Assembly (NCBI RefSeq): GCF_008806775.1
Contig: NZ_WAEM01000002.1
Span: forward strand, 248,001 to 312,000
DNA: 64,000 bases
DNA from: Flavobacterium luteum
GTDB lineage: Bacteria; Bacteroidota; Bacteroidia; Flavobacteriales; Flavobacteriaceae
Reading direction: 5' to 3'
The position numbers and the translations under genes were made by a program. This document shows, in pieces, positions 53,720 through 63,636 of this stretch (its first letter is position 1; each line of letters opens with the position of its first letter). The notes below the pieces were generated by a model. The model saw only the letters and a program-made list of their open reading frames with translations, was not told the origin of the DNA and did no database searches.

Positions 53720-55246
53720 ATGAACACAACTAAAACTATTCAATCGGCATTAATTTCAGTCTTTTCTAAAGACGGGTTAGAGCCAATTGTTCGCAAACTA
53801 CACGAACAAAATGTCACCCTTTATTCAACTGGCGGAACCGAAGATTTTATTAAAAATCTAGGAATTCCAGTTGTTCCAGTAGAAGATGTTACTTCCTATC
53901 CTTCCATCCTTGGCGGAAGAGTAAAAACATTGCATCCAAAAATTTTTGGAGGAATATTAAACCGTCAGGACAACGAAAGTGATGTGCAACAAATGGAAGA
54001 ATTTAAAATACCTCAAATCGATTTAGTGATTGTCGATTTATATCCTTTTGAAAAAACAGTACAATCAGGAGCTCCAGAAAGTGATATTATCGAAAAAATA
54101 GATATTGGTGGCATCTCATTAATTCGTGCTGCTGCAAAAAACTTCAAAGACACTGTTATTGTTGCTTCAGTTGACGAATATAGTTTGCTTTTGGATTTAA
54201 TTTCGACTCAAAATGGCGCAACAACTTTAGAAAACAGAAAACTTTTCGCAACAAAAGCTTTTCATGTTTCCTCTCATTATGATACTGCAATTTTCAATTA
54301 TTTTAATACAGATGATACTATTTTCAAAACAAGTATTGCAAACGGTCAAGTATTGCGATATGGCGAAAATCCGCATCAAAAAGGATTTTTCTTTGGTGAT
54401 TTTGACGCTATGTTTTCAAAATTACACGGAAAAGAATTGTCTTATAATAATTTATTAGATGTTGATGCTGCTGTAAATTTAATTTTAGAATTCAAAAACG
54501 AAGCCCCTACTTTTGCAATACTAAAGCACAACAACGCTTGTGGTCTTGCCACCAGAAGTACTATATATGAAGCGTATGTTGCGGCATTAGCTTGCGACCC
54601 AACCTCAGCATTCGGTGGAGTTTTAATTTCTAATGTAAAGATTGATGTGGCAACAGCTGCCGAAATAAACAAACTTTTTTGTGAAGTTGTAATAGCACCT
54701 AGTTATGAAAAGGAGGCAATTGCTATTTTATCTGAAAAGAAAAATAGAATTATATTAGTTCAAAATGATGTAGAGTTACCTCAGAAACAAGTTCGAACTT
54801 GCCTAAACGGACTTTTAGTTCAAGATAAAAACAATGTCACAGATGCTAAACAAGACTTAAAAACAGTTACAATTAAAAGTCCAACTGCTCAGGAAATCGA
54901 AGATTTGATATTTGCCTCTAAAATTTGCAAAAACACCAAGTCAAACACTATTGTTTTTACAAAAAACGGAACTTTGATCTCCTCTGGAACAGGACAAACA
55001 TCTAGAGTTGATGCCTTGAAACAAGCTATTGAAAAAGCAAATACATTTGGTTTTGATTTAAACGGAGCGGTAATGGCAAGTGATGCTTTTTTTCCTTTTC
55101 CTGATTGTGTGGAGATTGCTAAAAAAGCAGGGATTACTGCTGTTATTCAGCCTGGGGGTTCTATAAAAGACGAATTAAGCATCAAATATTGTAATGAAAA
55201 TAAAGTTGCAATGGTATTTACAGGAACACGTCATTTTAAACATTAA
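53720..55246 (+). CDS. purH: Bifunctional AICAR transformylase / IMP cyclohydrolase
   Basis: The 508-residue protein has an N-terminal MGS-like IMP cyclohydrolase domain (about 8-190, with YSTGGTEDFIKNLG and GGRVKTLHPKIFGG) and a C-terminal transformylase domain (KHNNACGLA, DPTSAFGG, VIQPGGSIKDE and the terminal TGTRHFKH). It performs the last two steps of IMP synthesis. The start gives MNTTKTIQSALISVFSKDG. A palindromic leader lies between the promoter and the start codon. Confidence 0.96.
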   Translation: MNTTKTIQSALISVFSKDGLEPIVRKLHEQNVTLYSTGGTEDFIKNLGIPVVPVEDVTSYPSILGGRVKTLHPKIFGGILNRQDNESDVQQMEEFKIPQIDLVIVDLYPFEKTVQSGAPESDIIEKIDIGGISLIRAAAKNFKDTVIVASVDEYSLLLDLISTQNGATTLENRKLFATKAFHVSSHYDTAIFNYFNTDDTIFKTSIANGQVLRYGENPHQKGFFFGDFDAMFSKLHGKELSYNNLLDVDAAVNLILEFKNEAPTFAILKHNNACGLATRSTIYEAYVAALACDPTSAFGGVLISNVKIDVATAAEINKLFCEVVIAPSYEKEAIAILSEKKNRIILVQNDVELPQKQVRTCLNGLLVQDKNNVTDAKQDLKTVTIKSPTAQEIEDLIFASKICKNTKSNTIVFTKNGTLISSGTGQTSRVDALKQAIEKANTFGFDLNGAVMASDAFFPFPDCVEIAKKAGITAVIQPGGSIKDELSIKYCNENKVAMVFTGTRHFKH

Positions 55247-55252
55247 TTTGTT

Positions 55253-55260
55253 TAACTTTG
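55253..55260 (+). promoter_or_regulatory. -7 promoter element of the mreB operon
   Basis: TAACTTTG, seven bases after the purH stop and 41 bases before the mreB ATG. Confidence 0.55.
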
Positions 55261-55301
55261 TACGCTTAAATTTATATAAATAATAAACCCTTAAAAATCG
55301 T

Positions 55302-56330
55302 ATGGGATTTTTTGATTTCATGACTGAGGATATTGCGATAGACCTTGGTACCGCCAACACGTTAATTATTCACAATGATAAAGTTGTCATTGATAGTCCA
55401 TCTATAGTAGCTCGTGATCGAATATCGGGTAAAATAATTGCCGTAGGAAAAGAGGCAAATATGATGCAAGGTAAAACGCATGAAAACATAAAGACCATAA
55501 GACCATTGAAAGATGGTGTTATTGCCGATTTTGATGCTTCTGAAAAAATGATTAGCATGTTCATTAAAAGCATTCCTGCTTTAAAGAAAAGAATGTTTAC
55601 TCCAGCGTTGCGTATGGTAGTTTGTATTCCTTCTGGAATTACCGAGGTGGAAATGCGAGCTGTAAAAGAATCTTGTGAGCGAGTAAACGGAAAAGAAGTA
55701 TATCTAATTCATGAACCAATGGCTGCCGCAATTGGTATTGGCATAGACATCATGCAACCTAAAGGAAACATGATTGTTGATATAGGTGGCGGAACTACTG
55801 AAATTGCTGTTATTGCATTGGGGGGGATTGTATGCGACAAATCTGTGAAAATTGCAGGTGACGTTTTTACAAATGATATTGTTTATTACATGCGTACGCA
55901 ACACAACTTATTTGTTGGAGAAAGTACTGCCGAAAAAATTAAAATTACTATTGGCGCTGCTATTGAAGATCTTGAAACACCTCCAGATGACATGTCTGTT
56001 CAAGGTAGAGATTTATTAACAGGAAAACCAAAGCAAGTAGAGGTTTCTTATAGAGAAATTGCTAAAGCGTTAGATAAATCTATTCAGCGTATTGAAGATG
56101 CTGTAATGGAGACCTTATCTCAAACTCCTCCAGAGTTAGCTGCCGATATTTATAATACAGGTATTTATCTTGCTGGCGGTGGTTCAATGTTGAGAGGTCT
56201 TGATAAAAGAATTTCTCAAAAAACAGACTTGCCTGTATATATTGCAGAAGACCCATTAAGAGCCGTAGTTCGAGGAACAGGCATGGCACTTAAAAATATT
56301 CCTAAATTCAGAAGTGTTTTAATTAAATAA
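55302..56330 (+). CDS. mreB: Rod-shape protein MreB
   Basis: The 342-residue actin homologue has phosphate-binding loops AIDLGTANTLI (about 12-22) and IVDIGGGTTEIAVIALGG (about 155-172), plus the adenosine-binding IYLAGGGSMLRGLDKRI near 286. It forms membrane-associated filaments that direct lateral wall synthesis. It is the first gene of the mreB-mreC-mreD-pbp2-rodA operon. Confidence 0.97.
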   Translation: MGFFDFMTEDIAIDLGTANTLIIHNDKVVIDSPSIVARDRISGKIIAVGKEANMMQGKTHENIKTIRPLKDGVIADFDASEKMISMFIKSIPALKKRMFTPALRMVVCIPSGITEVEMRAVKESCERVNGKEVYLIHEPMAAAIGIGIDIMQPKGNMIVDIGGGTTEIAVIALGGIVCDKSVKIAGDVFTNDIVYYMRTQHNLFVGESTAEKIKITIGAAIEDLETPPDDMSVQGRDLLTGKPKQVEVSYREIAKALDKSIQRIEDAVMETLSQTPPELAADIYNTGIYLAGGGSMLRGLDKRISQKTDLPVYIAEDPLRAVVRGTGMALKNIPKFRSVLIK

Positions 56331-56343
56331 TTACGACTAATTA

Positions 56344-57165
56344 ATGCAGCAAATATTTAATTTTATATTTAAAAACAGCTATAGATTGCTGTTTTTGCTG
56401 CTTTTGGGTACCTCATTAATCCTAACTATTCAGTCACATTCTTATCATAGAAGCAAAATAATCAGTTCGGCTAACTTTTTAACAGGCGGTGTTTATGAGA
56501 GAATAAATTCAATTAGTGAATATTTGAATTTAAAAACTCAAAATGAGGAATTAGCTCTTGAAAATGCTAGACTTAAAAGTATTATATTTAATTCAAAAGA
56601 TACTACTTCTTTACCTAAAATTGACACCATTAGAGGAGTTAGTAAAGCTAATATTATAGTTTCTAAAGTAATCCACAATTCCTACAGTTCATATGAAAAT
56701 TACCTCACTATTAATAGTGGAGAAGCTGCTGGGGTAAAATCAGACATGGGTGTAATTAATAGTGCAGGGATAATCGGAATTGTTGATAAGACTTCGAAAA
56801 ATTATGCTACTGTAATTAGTATATTGAATGTAAAATCTCAAATTAATGCAAAAATTAAAAAATCAAATCACTTTGGATCATTAGTTTGGAATGGTAAAAG
56901 CACTGGATTTGTACAATTAATTGATGTTCCAAGATTGGCATCGGTTAGAAAAGGGGACACTATTGTTACTGGAGGCCAGTCGGTTATTTTCCCTGAAAAC
57001 ATCGGAATAGGAACAATCAATAATATCTTTATTGATAATAAAACCAATTACTACACCCTAAACATAAAACTATTTAATGACATGACTAGCCTTGGTCATG
57101 TATATATCATAAAAAGTAAAGATAGCGAAGAAATTAAAAATCTAGAAAAAAAAGAAAATGAATAG
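56344..57165 (+). CDS. mreC: Rod-shape protein MreC
   Basis: The 273-residue protein has an N-terminal membrane helix (about 13-29, YRLLFLLLLGTSLILTI), a coiled coil (about 55-85), and a periplasmic beta-barrel core containing NYLTINSGEAAGVKSDMGVIN and GDTIVTGGQSVIFPENIGIG (in part). It scaffolds the elongasome in the periplasm. It is 13 bases after mreB and overlaps mreD by 8 bases. Confidence 0.94.
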   Translation: MQQIFNFIFKNSYRLLFLLLLGTSLILTIQSHSYHRSKIISSANFLTGGVYERINSISEYLNLKTQNEELALENARLKSIIFNSKDTTSLPKIDTIRGVSKANIIVSKVIHNSYSSYENYLTINSGEAAGVKSDMGVINSAGIIGIVDKTSKNYATVISILNVKSQINAKIKKSNHFGSLVWNGKSTGFVQLIDVPRLASVRKGDTIVTGGQSVIFPENIGIGTINNIFIDNKTNYYTLNIKLFNDMTSLGHVYIIKSKDSEEIKNLEKKENE

Positions 57166-57664
57166 CGCCATCTTAGTAAATTTAGCTCGATTTATTCTGC
57201 TATTGGCGGCTCAAGTTCTTATTTTTAATAATATGAATTTTTTAGGATATATTAATCCGTATCCTTATCTTCTATTTATTATTCTTTATCCTGTAAATGG
57301 TAATAAATATGGGCTTTTACTTTCAAGCTTTTTATTGGGTATTATTCTAGATATGTTTTGTAATTCTGGAGGAGTTCATGCAGCTTCTTGTTTGGCATTA
57401 GCCTACTATAGACCCTATATTTTTAAATTTTCTTTTGGTTTAAGTTATGAATACCAAACCGTAAGACTAAATGATATTCTTACTCCAGAACGATTTTCAT
57501 TTATTCTTTTTTCAGTTGTTCTACATCATTTTTCTTTGTTTTTACTAGAAGTTTTTAGATTAAATTTTTTATGGGAAATTATTCTAAAAACAATTCTTAG
57601 CACCGTGTTTACTATAATTATTTGCATTATAATTATTTATATTATAAAGCCAAGTAAGCGATGA
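57158..57664 (+). CDS. mreD: Rod-shape protein MreD
   Basis: The 168-residue inner-membrane protein has about five helices, typical of MreD (for example ILVNLARFILLLAAQVLIF at the N-terminus). MreD sequences are weakly conserved, so the call rests on topology, size and the position between mreC and pbp2. Overlaps with both neighbours show tight coupling. Confidence 0.9.
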   Translation: MNSAILVNLARFILLLAAQVLIFNNMNFLGYINPYPYLLFIILYPVNGNKYGLLLSSFLLGIILDMFCNSGGVHAASCLALAYYRPYIFKFSFGLSYEYQTVRLNDILTPERFSFILFSVVLHHFSLFLLEVFRLNFLWEIILKTILSTVFTIIICIIIIYIIKPSKR

Positions 57665-59601
57665 GAAAAGTTTTATTACCTACAATAATCATTATAGCAA
57701 CTATCTTATTAATATTGAGGCTTTTTTATTTGCAAGTTATTAATGATTCCTTAAAATTAAAATCGGATAACAATGCCATTAAAATTCAATATGAATATCC
57801 CGAAAGAGGGTATATCTATGATAGAAATGGGGTTCTTCTTGTGGCCAATCAACCGTCATACGACATCATGGTAATCCCAAGAGAATTAAAAAATATTGAC
57901 ACTTTAGAATTTTGTAAATTATTAAATGTTCCCAAATCTGAATATATTAGGATTATAAAAAAAGCAAAAGTATATAGCCCTCGATTACCATCCGTATTTC
58001 TTCCGCAATTAAACAAATTAGAATTTGCGGCTTTTCAGGAAAAAATTAGAAAGTTTGAAGGATTTTATATTCAAAAAAGATCCCTTCGTGATTACCAAGT
58101 AAATTTTGGAGCAAATGTTTTCGGTTTTATTACACAAGCCAATGAAAGAACAATTGAAAAAAACCCCTATTATAATAGTGGGGACTTGCTAGGCATGCAA
58201 GGTGTAGAACAAAGTTATGAAGAAGTACTGCGAGGAATAAAAGGGGTAAAATATATTCAAAAAGACAAATACAATAGAGAAATTGGCTCTTATAAAGAAG
58301 GGGAATTTGACACTATTGCCGTGCAAGGAGAAGATATTAATTTAACTATTGATGCTGAACTTCAAAAATATGGGGAGCAATTAATGAATAACAAACGTGG
58401 AGGAATCGTTGCAATTGAGCCTAAAACTGGAGAAATCCTAGCATTGGTTACTGCTCCTTCCTATGATCCTGCAATTTTAGTTGGAAGACAACGCTCTAGG
58501 AATTACACAATGTTATATCGAGATTCTATTGCAAAACCTTTGTATGACAGGGGTTTACTCGCGGAATATCCACCAGGTTCTCCTTTTAAAATTATGACAG
58601 GTCTTGTTGGACTTCAAGAACGAGTGATAGATGAGCAAACTACTTTTATGTGCCATCACGGTTTTAGTTATGCGCCAGGGCGATTTATGAAGTGTCATGG
58701 ATCTGGCCCTCATCAATTACACAATGGAATCTACAATTCTTGTAATACTTATTTTGCAAATGTTTACTTACGTATTATCGGAAAATATTCGAATACACCA
58801 TATGCAGTAGATACTTGGAGTAATCATGTGAAAAGTTTTGGATTAGGACAATTTATGGGCTACGATTTACCGACGGGTAAAAAAGGAAAAATTCCTACTT
58901 CAAAAACATATAAAAAAATATATCCTGGCTGGGGTTATAGTGGTAAAACAATTATTTCAAACGCAATTGGTCAAGGTGAGGTATTAATGACTCCTATTCA
59001 ATTGGCGAATATGATGGCTACAGTTGCAAATCAAGGTTATTATTATACACCTCATATCATTAAGAAAATTAAGGGTGAAAAAATTGATAAAAAATTCACA
59101 ACTAAACATGTAAGCACAATTGACAAAAAATATTTTGCTCCTATGATTAGTGGTTTATTTGATGTTTATAACTTTGGAACAGCAAGTGCTCTTCGTGTAG
59201 AAGGGATTGATATTTGCGGAAAAACCGGAACCGCGGAAAATTTTGCTAAAATTAATGGTAAAAGAACGCAACTAGAAGACCATTCAATATTTGTTGCCTT
59301 TGCCCCAAAAGACAATCCTAAAATTGCTATAGCTATTTTGGTGGAAAATGGTGGTTTTGGAGCAACAATTGCTGGGCCAATTGCAAGTTTAATGATTGAA
59401 AAATATCTTAGACATAAAATAACAAGAATAGATTTAGAAAAAAGAACACTAGAGAGAAGCTTACAAGATAGATATGCCAAATATTCTGGAAAAAAAACGG
59501 TAGATAGTTTATTGATTTCAAAGCCAAAGATTGGAGATAGCCTATTGGTAATGAAGCCAAAAAAAGTGATTTTAACTGATAGCATGAAGAAAAAGAATTA
59601 G
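57661..59601 (+). CDS. mrdA: Elongation-specific transpeptidase PBP2
   Basis: The 646-residue class B penicillin-binding protein has a membrane helix (about 6-24), a dimerisation domain and a transpeptidase domain with SPFK (Ser307), SCN (360-362) and KTGTA (Lys521). It cross-links lateral-wall peptidoglycan together with RodA. The C-terminal tail (about 580-646) is charged and Lys-rich. It overlaps mreD as ATGA. Confidence 0.95.
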   Translation: MRKVLLPTIIIIATILLILRLFYLQVINDSLKLKSDNNAIKIQYEYPERGYIYDRNGVLLVANQPSYDIMVIPRELKNIDTLEFCKLLNVPKSEYIRIIKKAKVYSPRLPSVFLPQLNKLEFAAFQEKIRKFEGFYIQKRSLRDYQVNFGANVFGFITQANERTIEKNPYYNSGDLLGMQGVEQSYEEVLRGIKGVKYIQKDKYNREIGSYKEGEFDTIAVQGEDINLTIDAELQKYGEQLMNNKRGGIVAIEPKTGEILALVTAPSYDPAILVGRQRSRNYTMLYRDSIAKPLYDRGLLAEYPPGSPFKIMTGLVGLQERVIDEQTTFMCHHGFSYAPGRFMKCHGSGPHQLHNGIYNSCNTYFANVYLRIIGKYSNTPYAVDTWSNHVKSFGLGQFMGYDLPTGKKGKIPTSKTYKKIYPGWGYSGKTIISNAIGQGEVLMTPIQLANMMATVANQGYYYTPHIIKKIKGEKIDKKFTTKHVSTIDKKYFAPMISGLFDVYNFGTASALRVEGIDICGKTGTAENFAKINGKRTQLEDHSIFVAFAPKDNPKIAIAILVENGGFGATIAGPIASLMIEKYLRHKITRIDLEKRTLERSLQDRYAKYSGKKTVDSLLISKPKIGDSLLVMKPKKVILTDSMKKKN

Positions 59602-59604
59602 AAA

Positions 59605-60861
59605 ATGAAAAACCAAAGCGTAACAAATAATCTAGATTGGGTTAGCGTGATTATCTACATCACACTAGTGGTTATGGGTTGGTTAAATATTTATTCCTCT
59701 TCTCTATCTCTTTCAGATGACAATTATATTTTAGATTTATCCCAATTTTACGGGAAACAATTGTTGAGTATCGTATTAACCATTCCTTTAATTTTTATGG
59801 TTTTATCAGTAGATGGAAAATTCTACGAAAAATATTCGACAATAATTTTTGGTGTTGCATTGTTATCATTAGCTGGATTATTTGTTTTTGGAAAAACTAT
59901 AAAAGGACAAGCCAATTGGTATTCGTTTGGTTCGTTTGGATTACAACCTTCTGAATTTGCTAAAGCTGCAACTGCGCTTGCAATAGCTAAATATTTAAGT
60001 GATGTACAAGTAAATTTAAAAGATGTAAATAGGCAAATACAAGCCCTAGGAATCATTTTTTTACCCATTCTTTTAATAGTTCCACACGACCCTGGAAGTG
60101 CTTTAATTTATACCATGTTTATTATCGTTTTATATCGGGAGGGATTACCGCCTTGGTATCTTTGGACTGGTTTTATTGCAATTGTTGTGTTTGTGCTTTC
60201 ATTGGTTTTAGAACCTTGGGCCGTAATTTTAATTTCTTTTTTAGTTACTAGCTTTATTTATTATAAAAGCCGTATAATCGATAGAAACGTTGTTGCAAGC
60301 GCCATAATTCTAGTATTAATTTCAGGATTTGTATTTTCTGTGGATTATGTTTTTGACAATGTATTTAAACAACACCATCGTGACCGTTTTAATATTCTTT
60401 TAGGCAAAGAAGTAGACATGAAAGGAATTGGATATAATACAAACCAATCAGAAATTGCAATAGGCTCAGGAGGCTGGTTTGGAAAAGGATTTCTTGAAGG
60501 TACTCAGACTAAAGGGGGATTTGTACCTGAGCAACACACCGATTACATTTTTACAACAGTTGGGGAAGAATGGGGGTTTTTAGGTTGTTTAATCGTTATT
60601 GGTTTGTTTGTAGGTTTGATTTTTAGGGTAATCTATTTATCTGAAAGGCAAAAAACAAAATTTAGCCGAGTCTATGGATATTGTGTAGCCGCCATATTAT
60701 TTATGCACTTTTTTGTAAACATTGCCATGGTTACTGGAATTTTTCCAACAATTGGAGTGCCTTTGCCTTTCTTTTCCTATGGAGGATCGGGGCTTTGGGG
60801 TTTTACAATATTACTGTTTATCTTCTTAAAAATGGATGCTAATAAAGTAAATGAATGGTAA
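59605..60861 (+). CDS. rodA: Peptidoglycan polymerase RodA
   Basis: The 418-residue SEDS glycosyltransferase has about ten helices. The family markers LQPSEFAKAATALAIAKYL (about 112-130), HDPGSALIY, and the catalytic-loop EEWGFLGCLIVIGLF, plus VPLPFFSYGGSGLW near the C-terminus, are all present (read in part). It polymerises lipid II for the lateral wall with PBP2. It is 3 bases after mrdA and is the last gene of the operon. Confidence 0.95.
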   Translation: MKNQSVTNNLDWVSVIIYITLVVMGWLNIYSSSLSLSDDNYILDLSQFYGKQLLSIVLTIPLIFMVLSVDGKFYEKYSTIIFGVALLSLAGLFVFGKTIKGQANWYSFGSFGLQPSEFAKAATALAIAKYLSDVQVNLKDVNRQIQALGIIFLPILLIVPHDPGSALIYTMFIIVLYREGLPPWYLWTGFIAIVVFVLSLVLEPWAVILISFLVTSFIYYKSRIIDRNVVASAIILVLISGFVFSVDYVFDNVFKQHHRDRFNILLGKEVDMKGIGYNTNQSEIAIGSGGWFGKGFLEGTQTKGGFVPEQHTDYIFTTVGEEWGFLGCLIVIGLFVGLIFRVIYLSERQKTKFSRVYGYCVAAILFMHFFVNIAMVTGIFPTIGVPLPFFSYGGSGLWGFTILLFIFLKMDANKVNEW

Positions 60862-60863
60862 AC

Positions 60864-61083
60864 TCACTTTAATCGCTCCTTTATAAAAATTATTTTTTTT
60901 TTAACTTCCTCTTCTTGATTTTCAAGTTTAGGAAAAAAATCTACTACTGTATTTTGTACTATATCCTATAGACACCACGAAATTATAAAATGGCATTTCT
61001 GATTTTGATAGGGAATTAAAAAAGCAATCATATTGTATTTTTCAGCATTTTGTCTTGGTAGAATTTTATAAATAAATGAAAGT
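60864..61083 (-). pseudogene. Degraded ORF with an internal amber codon
   Basis: On the minus strand one reading frame runs for about 72 codons with a single TAG (60966-60968) before the final TGA (60864-60866). The upstream half encodes ILPRQNAEKYNMIAFLIPYQ and following residues. The downstream half encodes DIVQNTVVDFFPKLENQEEE and a basic tail ending IKERLK. The two parts lie in the same frame, and no good start codon precedes them. It reads like the C-terminal remnant of a lost gene. The parent protein is not recognised. This stretch fills most of the 330-base gap between rodA and the protease gene. Confidence 0.35.
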
Positions 61084-61112
61084 TAAAAGATGATATACAC
61101 TAATTAAACACT

Positions 61113-61148
61113 AAAAAACCCATAAAAATAATTTTTTTTATGGGTTTT
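61113..61148. terminator. Bidirectional terminator before the tail-specific protease gene
   Basis: AAAACCCATAAAAA pairs with TTTTTATGGGTTTT across a short AT loop, with A and T tracts on both sides. Confidence 0.75.
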
Positions 61149-61190
61149 ATATTTAAACTATCTAAACTGCTTAAGTTTAAAAATAATTAT

Positions 61191-63440
61191 CTACGATTTA
61201 ACTAACTTATCTTTTTTTAAGGGTTCAATATTCTTTTTTACAATTGGTTTAGTTTGTAAATCGTTAAGAATATTAATTGCTTCTTCAACATAAATATCTT
61301 TAGACAAACTTTCGTGCCATCTTTCTCGCTTTTCTTTTAAAGCACCATCCGTTTTCATTGCTTCAATTTCAGTTGGCAAAGAATAAAACTTTAATTGCGT
61401 TTGATAATCAGCAATAGATTTGAATTTTTTTGCAGCTTCTTCAATTGTATTTTGCTCCTTCTTAAATTTATCAATATTTAAACTATAAATACTTTCTTTA
61501 TTTCTAGTATCAATCCATTTTGCATTTTCCTCAATTAATTTAAACTTATCATTCAACGCTACTCTTTTCTTACTATTTTCTATGGCAGCATCAAAATTGG
61601 TTTGCTTGTCCCAAAAATTAAATATAGCTGGATCTATTTTATCCCAAGGCATTGCATTATCTATATCACGCTCGCCCATTTTTAAGTAAGAATAACGATC
61701 CGGCATTGCCACATCACTTGTTACTCCCTCTAGCTGAGTAGAACCTCCATTAATTCTATAAAATTTTTGAGTTGTTGTTTTTAATGCACCAATATCACCA
61801 ATAGCACTATTTCTAACAAATTGATTCAAATCAATTACATTTTGAACCGTTCCTTTGCCATAGGTTTGCTTGCTACCAATAATGATTCCTCTTCTATAAT
61901 CTTGTATTGCGGCAGCTAAAATTTCTGAAGCAGATGCCGAAAAACTATTTACCATTACAACTAATGGTCCGTCCCATTGTACTTTTTTATCTCTATCATA
62001 AAGCACTTCTTTTTTTCTGCCAGCCGATTTTATTTGAACTACTGGACCTTCTTCAATAAATAACCCAGCAATGTCTACAACTGTTTTTAAAGAACCTCCT
62101 CCATCATCACGAACATCAACTATGATTCCACTAACGCCTTCTTTCTTTAATTTATCAACTTCAATAGCCATGTCTTTACCAGCATCTCTACCATCGTTGT
62201 TCTCAAAATCGATATAGAACTTAGGCAAATAAATGATTCCGTATTTTAAACCATCTTTTTCAACCACGCTTGATTTTGCATATGTTTCTTCAATTTCAAC
62301 AATATCTCTAATTATTGAAATTATTTTAATAGTTCCATCAACTTTTTTTACGGTAAGTCGAACTTCGGTTCCTTTAGGTCCTTTTATTTTTTTTACTACA
62401 TCGTCAAGATGCATTCCAACTACTTCTACAGGCTCCTTATCTCCTTGAGCGACTTTCATGATAACGTCTCCAGCTTCCAACTCTTTTCCTCTCCATGCAG
62501 GCCCACCTGATATTAATTCTGAAATTTCGGTGTAGTCATTTTTCTTTTGAAGTCTGGCTCCAATTCCTTCTAATTTACCACTTATACTAACATCAAACTG
62601 CTCTTTTGCGTCTGGCGGAAAATAATTTGTATGAGGGTCAAAACGTGTTGCAATAGCATTAATGTATATAGAAAACCAGTCATTTCTTTCCAAATCTTCT
62701 ACAAAATCATAGTATTCATTAAAAGATTTTAGTGAACTTTCTCTTGTTTCTTTTTCGAGTTGTTGAAAAGTTTTAATTGGACTTTTATCTGAATCTTTAT
62801 TTTCTTTTTCGTCAGTACTATTATTACTATCCGTTAAAGATTTTAAAGGGCTCAAAGAATCGTCAGTCTCCTTTTTATCTTTATCCTTTACGACTCCATT
62901 TTTTTTATCTTCTTGCATCTTTAATTTATCGGTCAAAGAAGAAAGAGTCGATAACTTAATTTGTTTTCTCCATTTCTCTTTCAACTCCTTAGAAGTTTTA
63001 GCAAAAGGCAAAATAGAATAATCGGTATTAAAATCCTCTTGAACAGAATAATCGAAAGGTTTGTCTAAAATTTCTTTATAAAAGGTTTTGCTTTCAGTAA
63101 GTCTCTTAACTAATCTATCGTAGGTTAAATTGAAAAAAGTTAAATCTTTATTCTTAATTTCATCGTCTAATTGCAATTCATATTTAGCAAATTCATCAAC
63201 ATCTGATTGTAAAAAAAATCGTTTTGAAGGGTCTAAAGCTTCAATATAATCTTTATAAACTCCTTTAGAAAAAGCATCATCAATAGCTGCAGGATCATAA
63301 TGACCTCGTTCTATTACAAAAGTCAATAACTCCAATAACAATTTATCTTTTTCAGGATCTTCCGTTTTTTTGGGGATAAAACTCCATAAACCAATGGAAA
63401 ATGCTATGGCTACAACTATTATTTTATAATTCCTTTTCAT
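61191..63440 (-). CDS. prc: Tail-specific (S41, Prc-type) carboxy-terminal protease
   Basis: The 749-residue protein has an N-terminal membrane/signal helix (MKRNYKIIVVAIAFSIGLW), an N-terminal helical domain, a PDZ domain (about 235-330; VSISGKLEGIGARLQKKNDY) and an S41 core. The catalytic Ser is in VNSFSASASEIL and the Lys in GSKQTYGKGTVQ. A Lys/Asp-rich insert lies near 190-230 before the PDZ domain. It degrades periplasmic proteins from their C-termini. Two upstream in-frame starts (63485 and 63461) are possible but less likely. Confidence 0.92.
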   Translation of the reverse strand: MKRNYKIIVVAIAFSIGLWSFIPKKTEDPEKDKLLLELLTFVIERGHYDPAAIDDAFSKGVYKDYIEALDPSKRFFLQSDVDEFAKYELQLDDEIKNKDLTFFNLTYDRLVKRLTESKTFYKEILDKPFDYSVQEDFNTDYSILPFAKTSKELKEKWRKQIKLSTLSSLTDKLKMQEDKKNGVVKDKDKKETDDSLSPLKSLTDSNNSTDEKENKDSDKSPIKTFQQLEKETRESSLKSFNEYYDFVEDLERNDWFSIYINAIATRFDPHTNYFPPDAKEQFDVSISGKLEGIGARLQKKNDYTEISELISGGPAWRGKELEAGDVIMKVAQGDKEPVEVVGMHLDDVVKKIKGPKGTEVRLTVKKVDGTIKIISIIRDIVEIEETYAKSSVVEKDGLKYGIIYLPKFYIDFENNDGRDAGKDMAIEVDKLKKEGVSGIIVDVRDDGGGSLKTVVDIAGLFIEEGPVVQIKSAGRKKEVLYDRDKKVQWDGPLVVMVNSFSASASEILAAAIQDYRRGIIIGSKQTYGKGTVQNVIDLNQFVRNSAIGDIGALKTTTQKFYRINGGSTQLEGVTSDVAMPDRYSYLKMGERDIDNAMPWDKIDPAIFNFWDKQTNFDAAIENSKKRVALNDKFKLIEENAKWIDTRNKESIYSLNIDKFKKEQNTIEEAAKKFKSIADYQTQLKFYSLPTEIEAMKTDGALKEKRERWHESLSKDIYVEEAINILNDLQTKPIVKKNIEPLKKDKLVKS

Positions 63441-63564
63441 ATATTGAATAATAACATTCATTAAATTTTTAACCAAATTACACAAAAAATCATGCCAAGT
63501 AATTCTTTAGCTTCCTAATTTTTTGTTAAAGATAGTAATTTACAAACATCCTAACAAAAAAGCT

Positions 63565-63572
63565 TATTTTTG
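63565..63572 (+). promoter_or_regulatory. -7 promoter element of surE
   Basis: TATTTTTG, 64 bases before the surE ATG. Confidence 0.45.
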
Positions 63573-63636
63573 TACCGTTATTTTAATCTTTGCACCTAAA
63601 ATAAGAGCCCTTTGTGATTTTAACTTCAAATTAATA

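Noticed and set aside
57158-57664. Possible unknown membrane transporter
   Set aside because: Position, size and overlaps with mreC and mrdA fit MreD.
59166-59585. A 139-codon minus-strand ORF opposite mrdA
   Set aside because: It is antisense to the conserved transpeptidase domain and has no support of its own.
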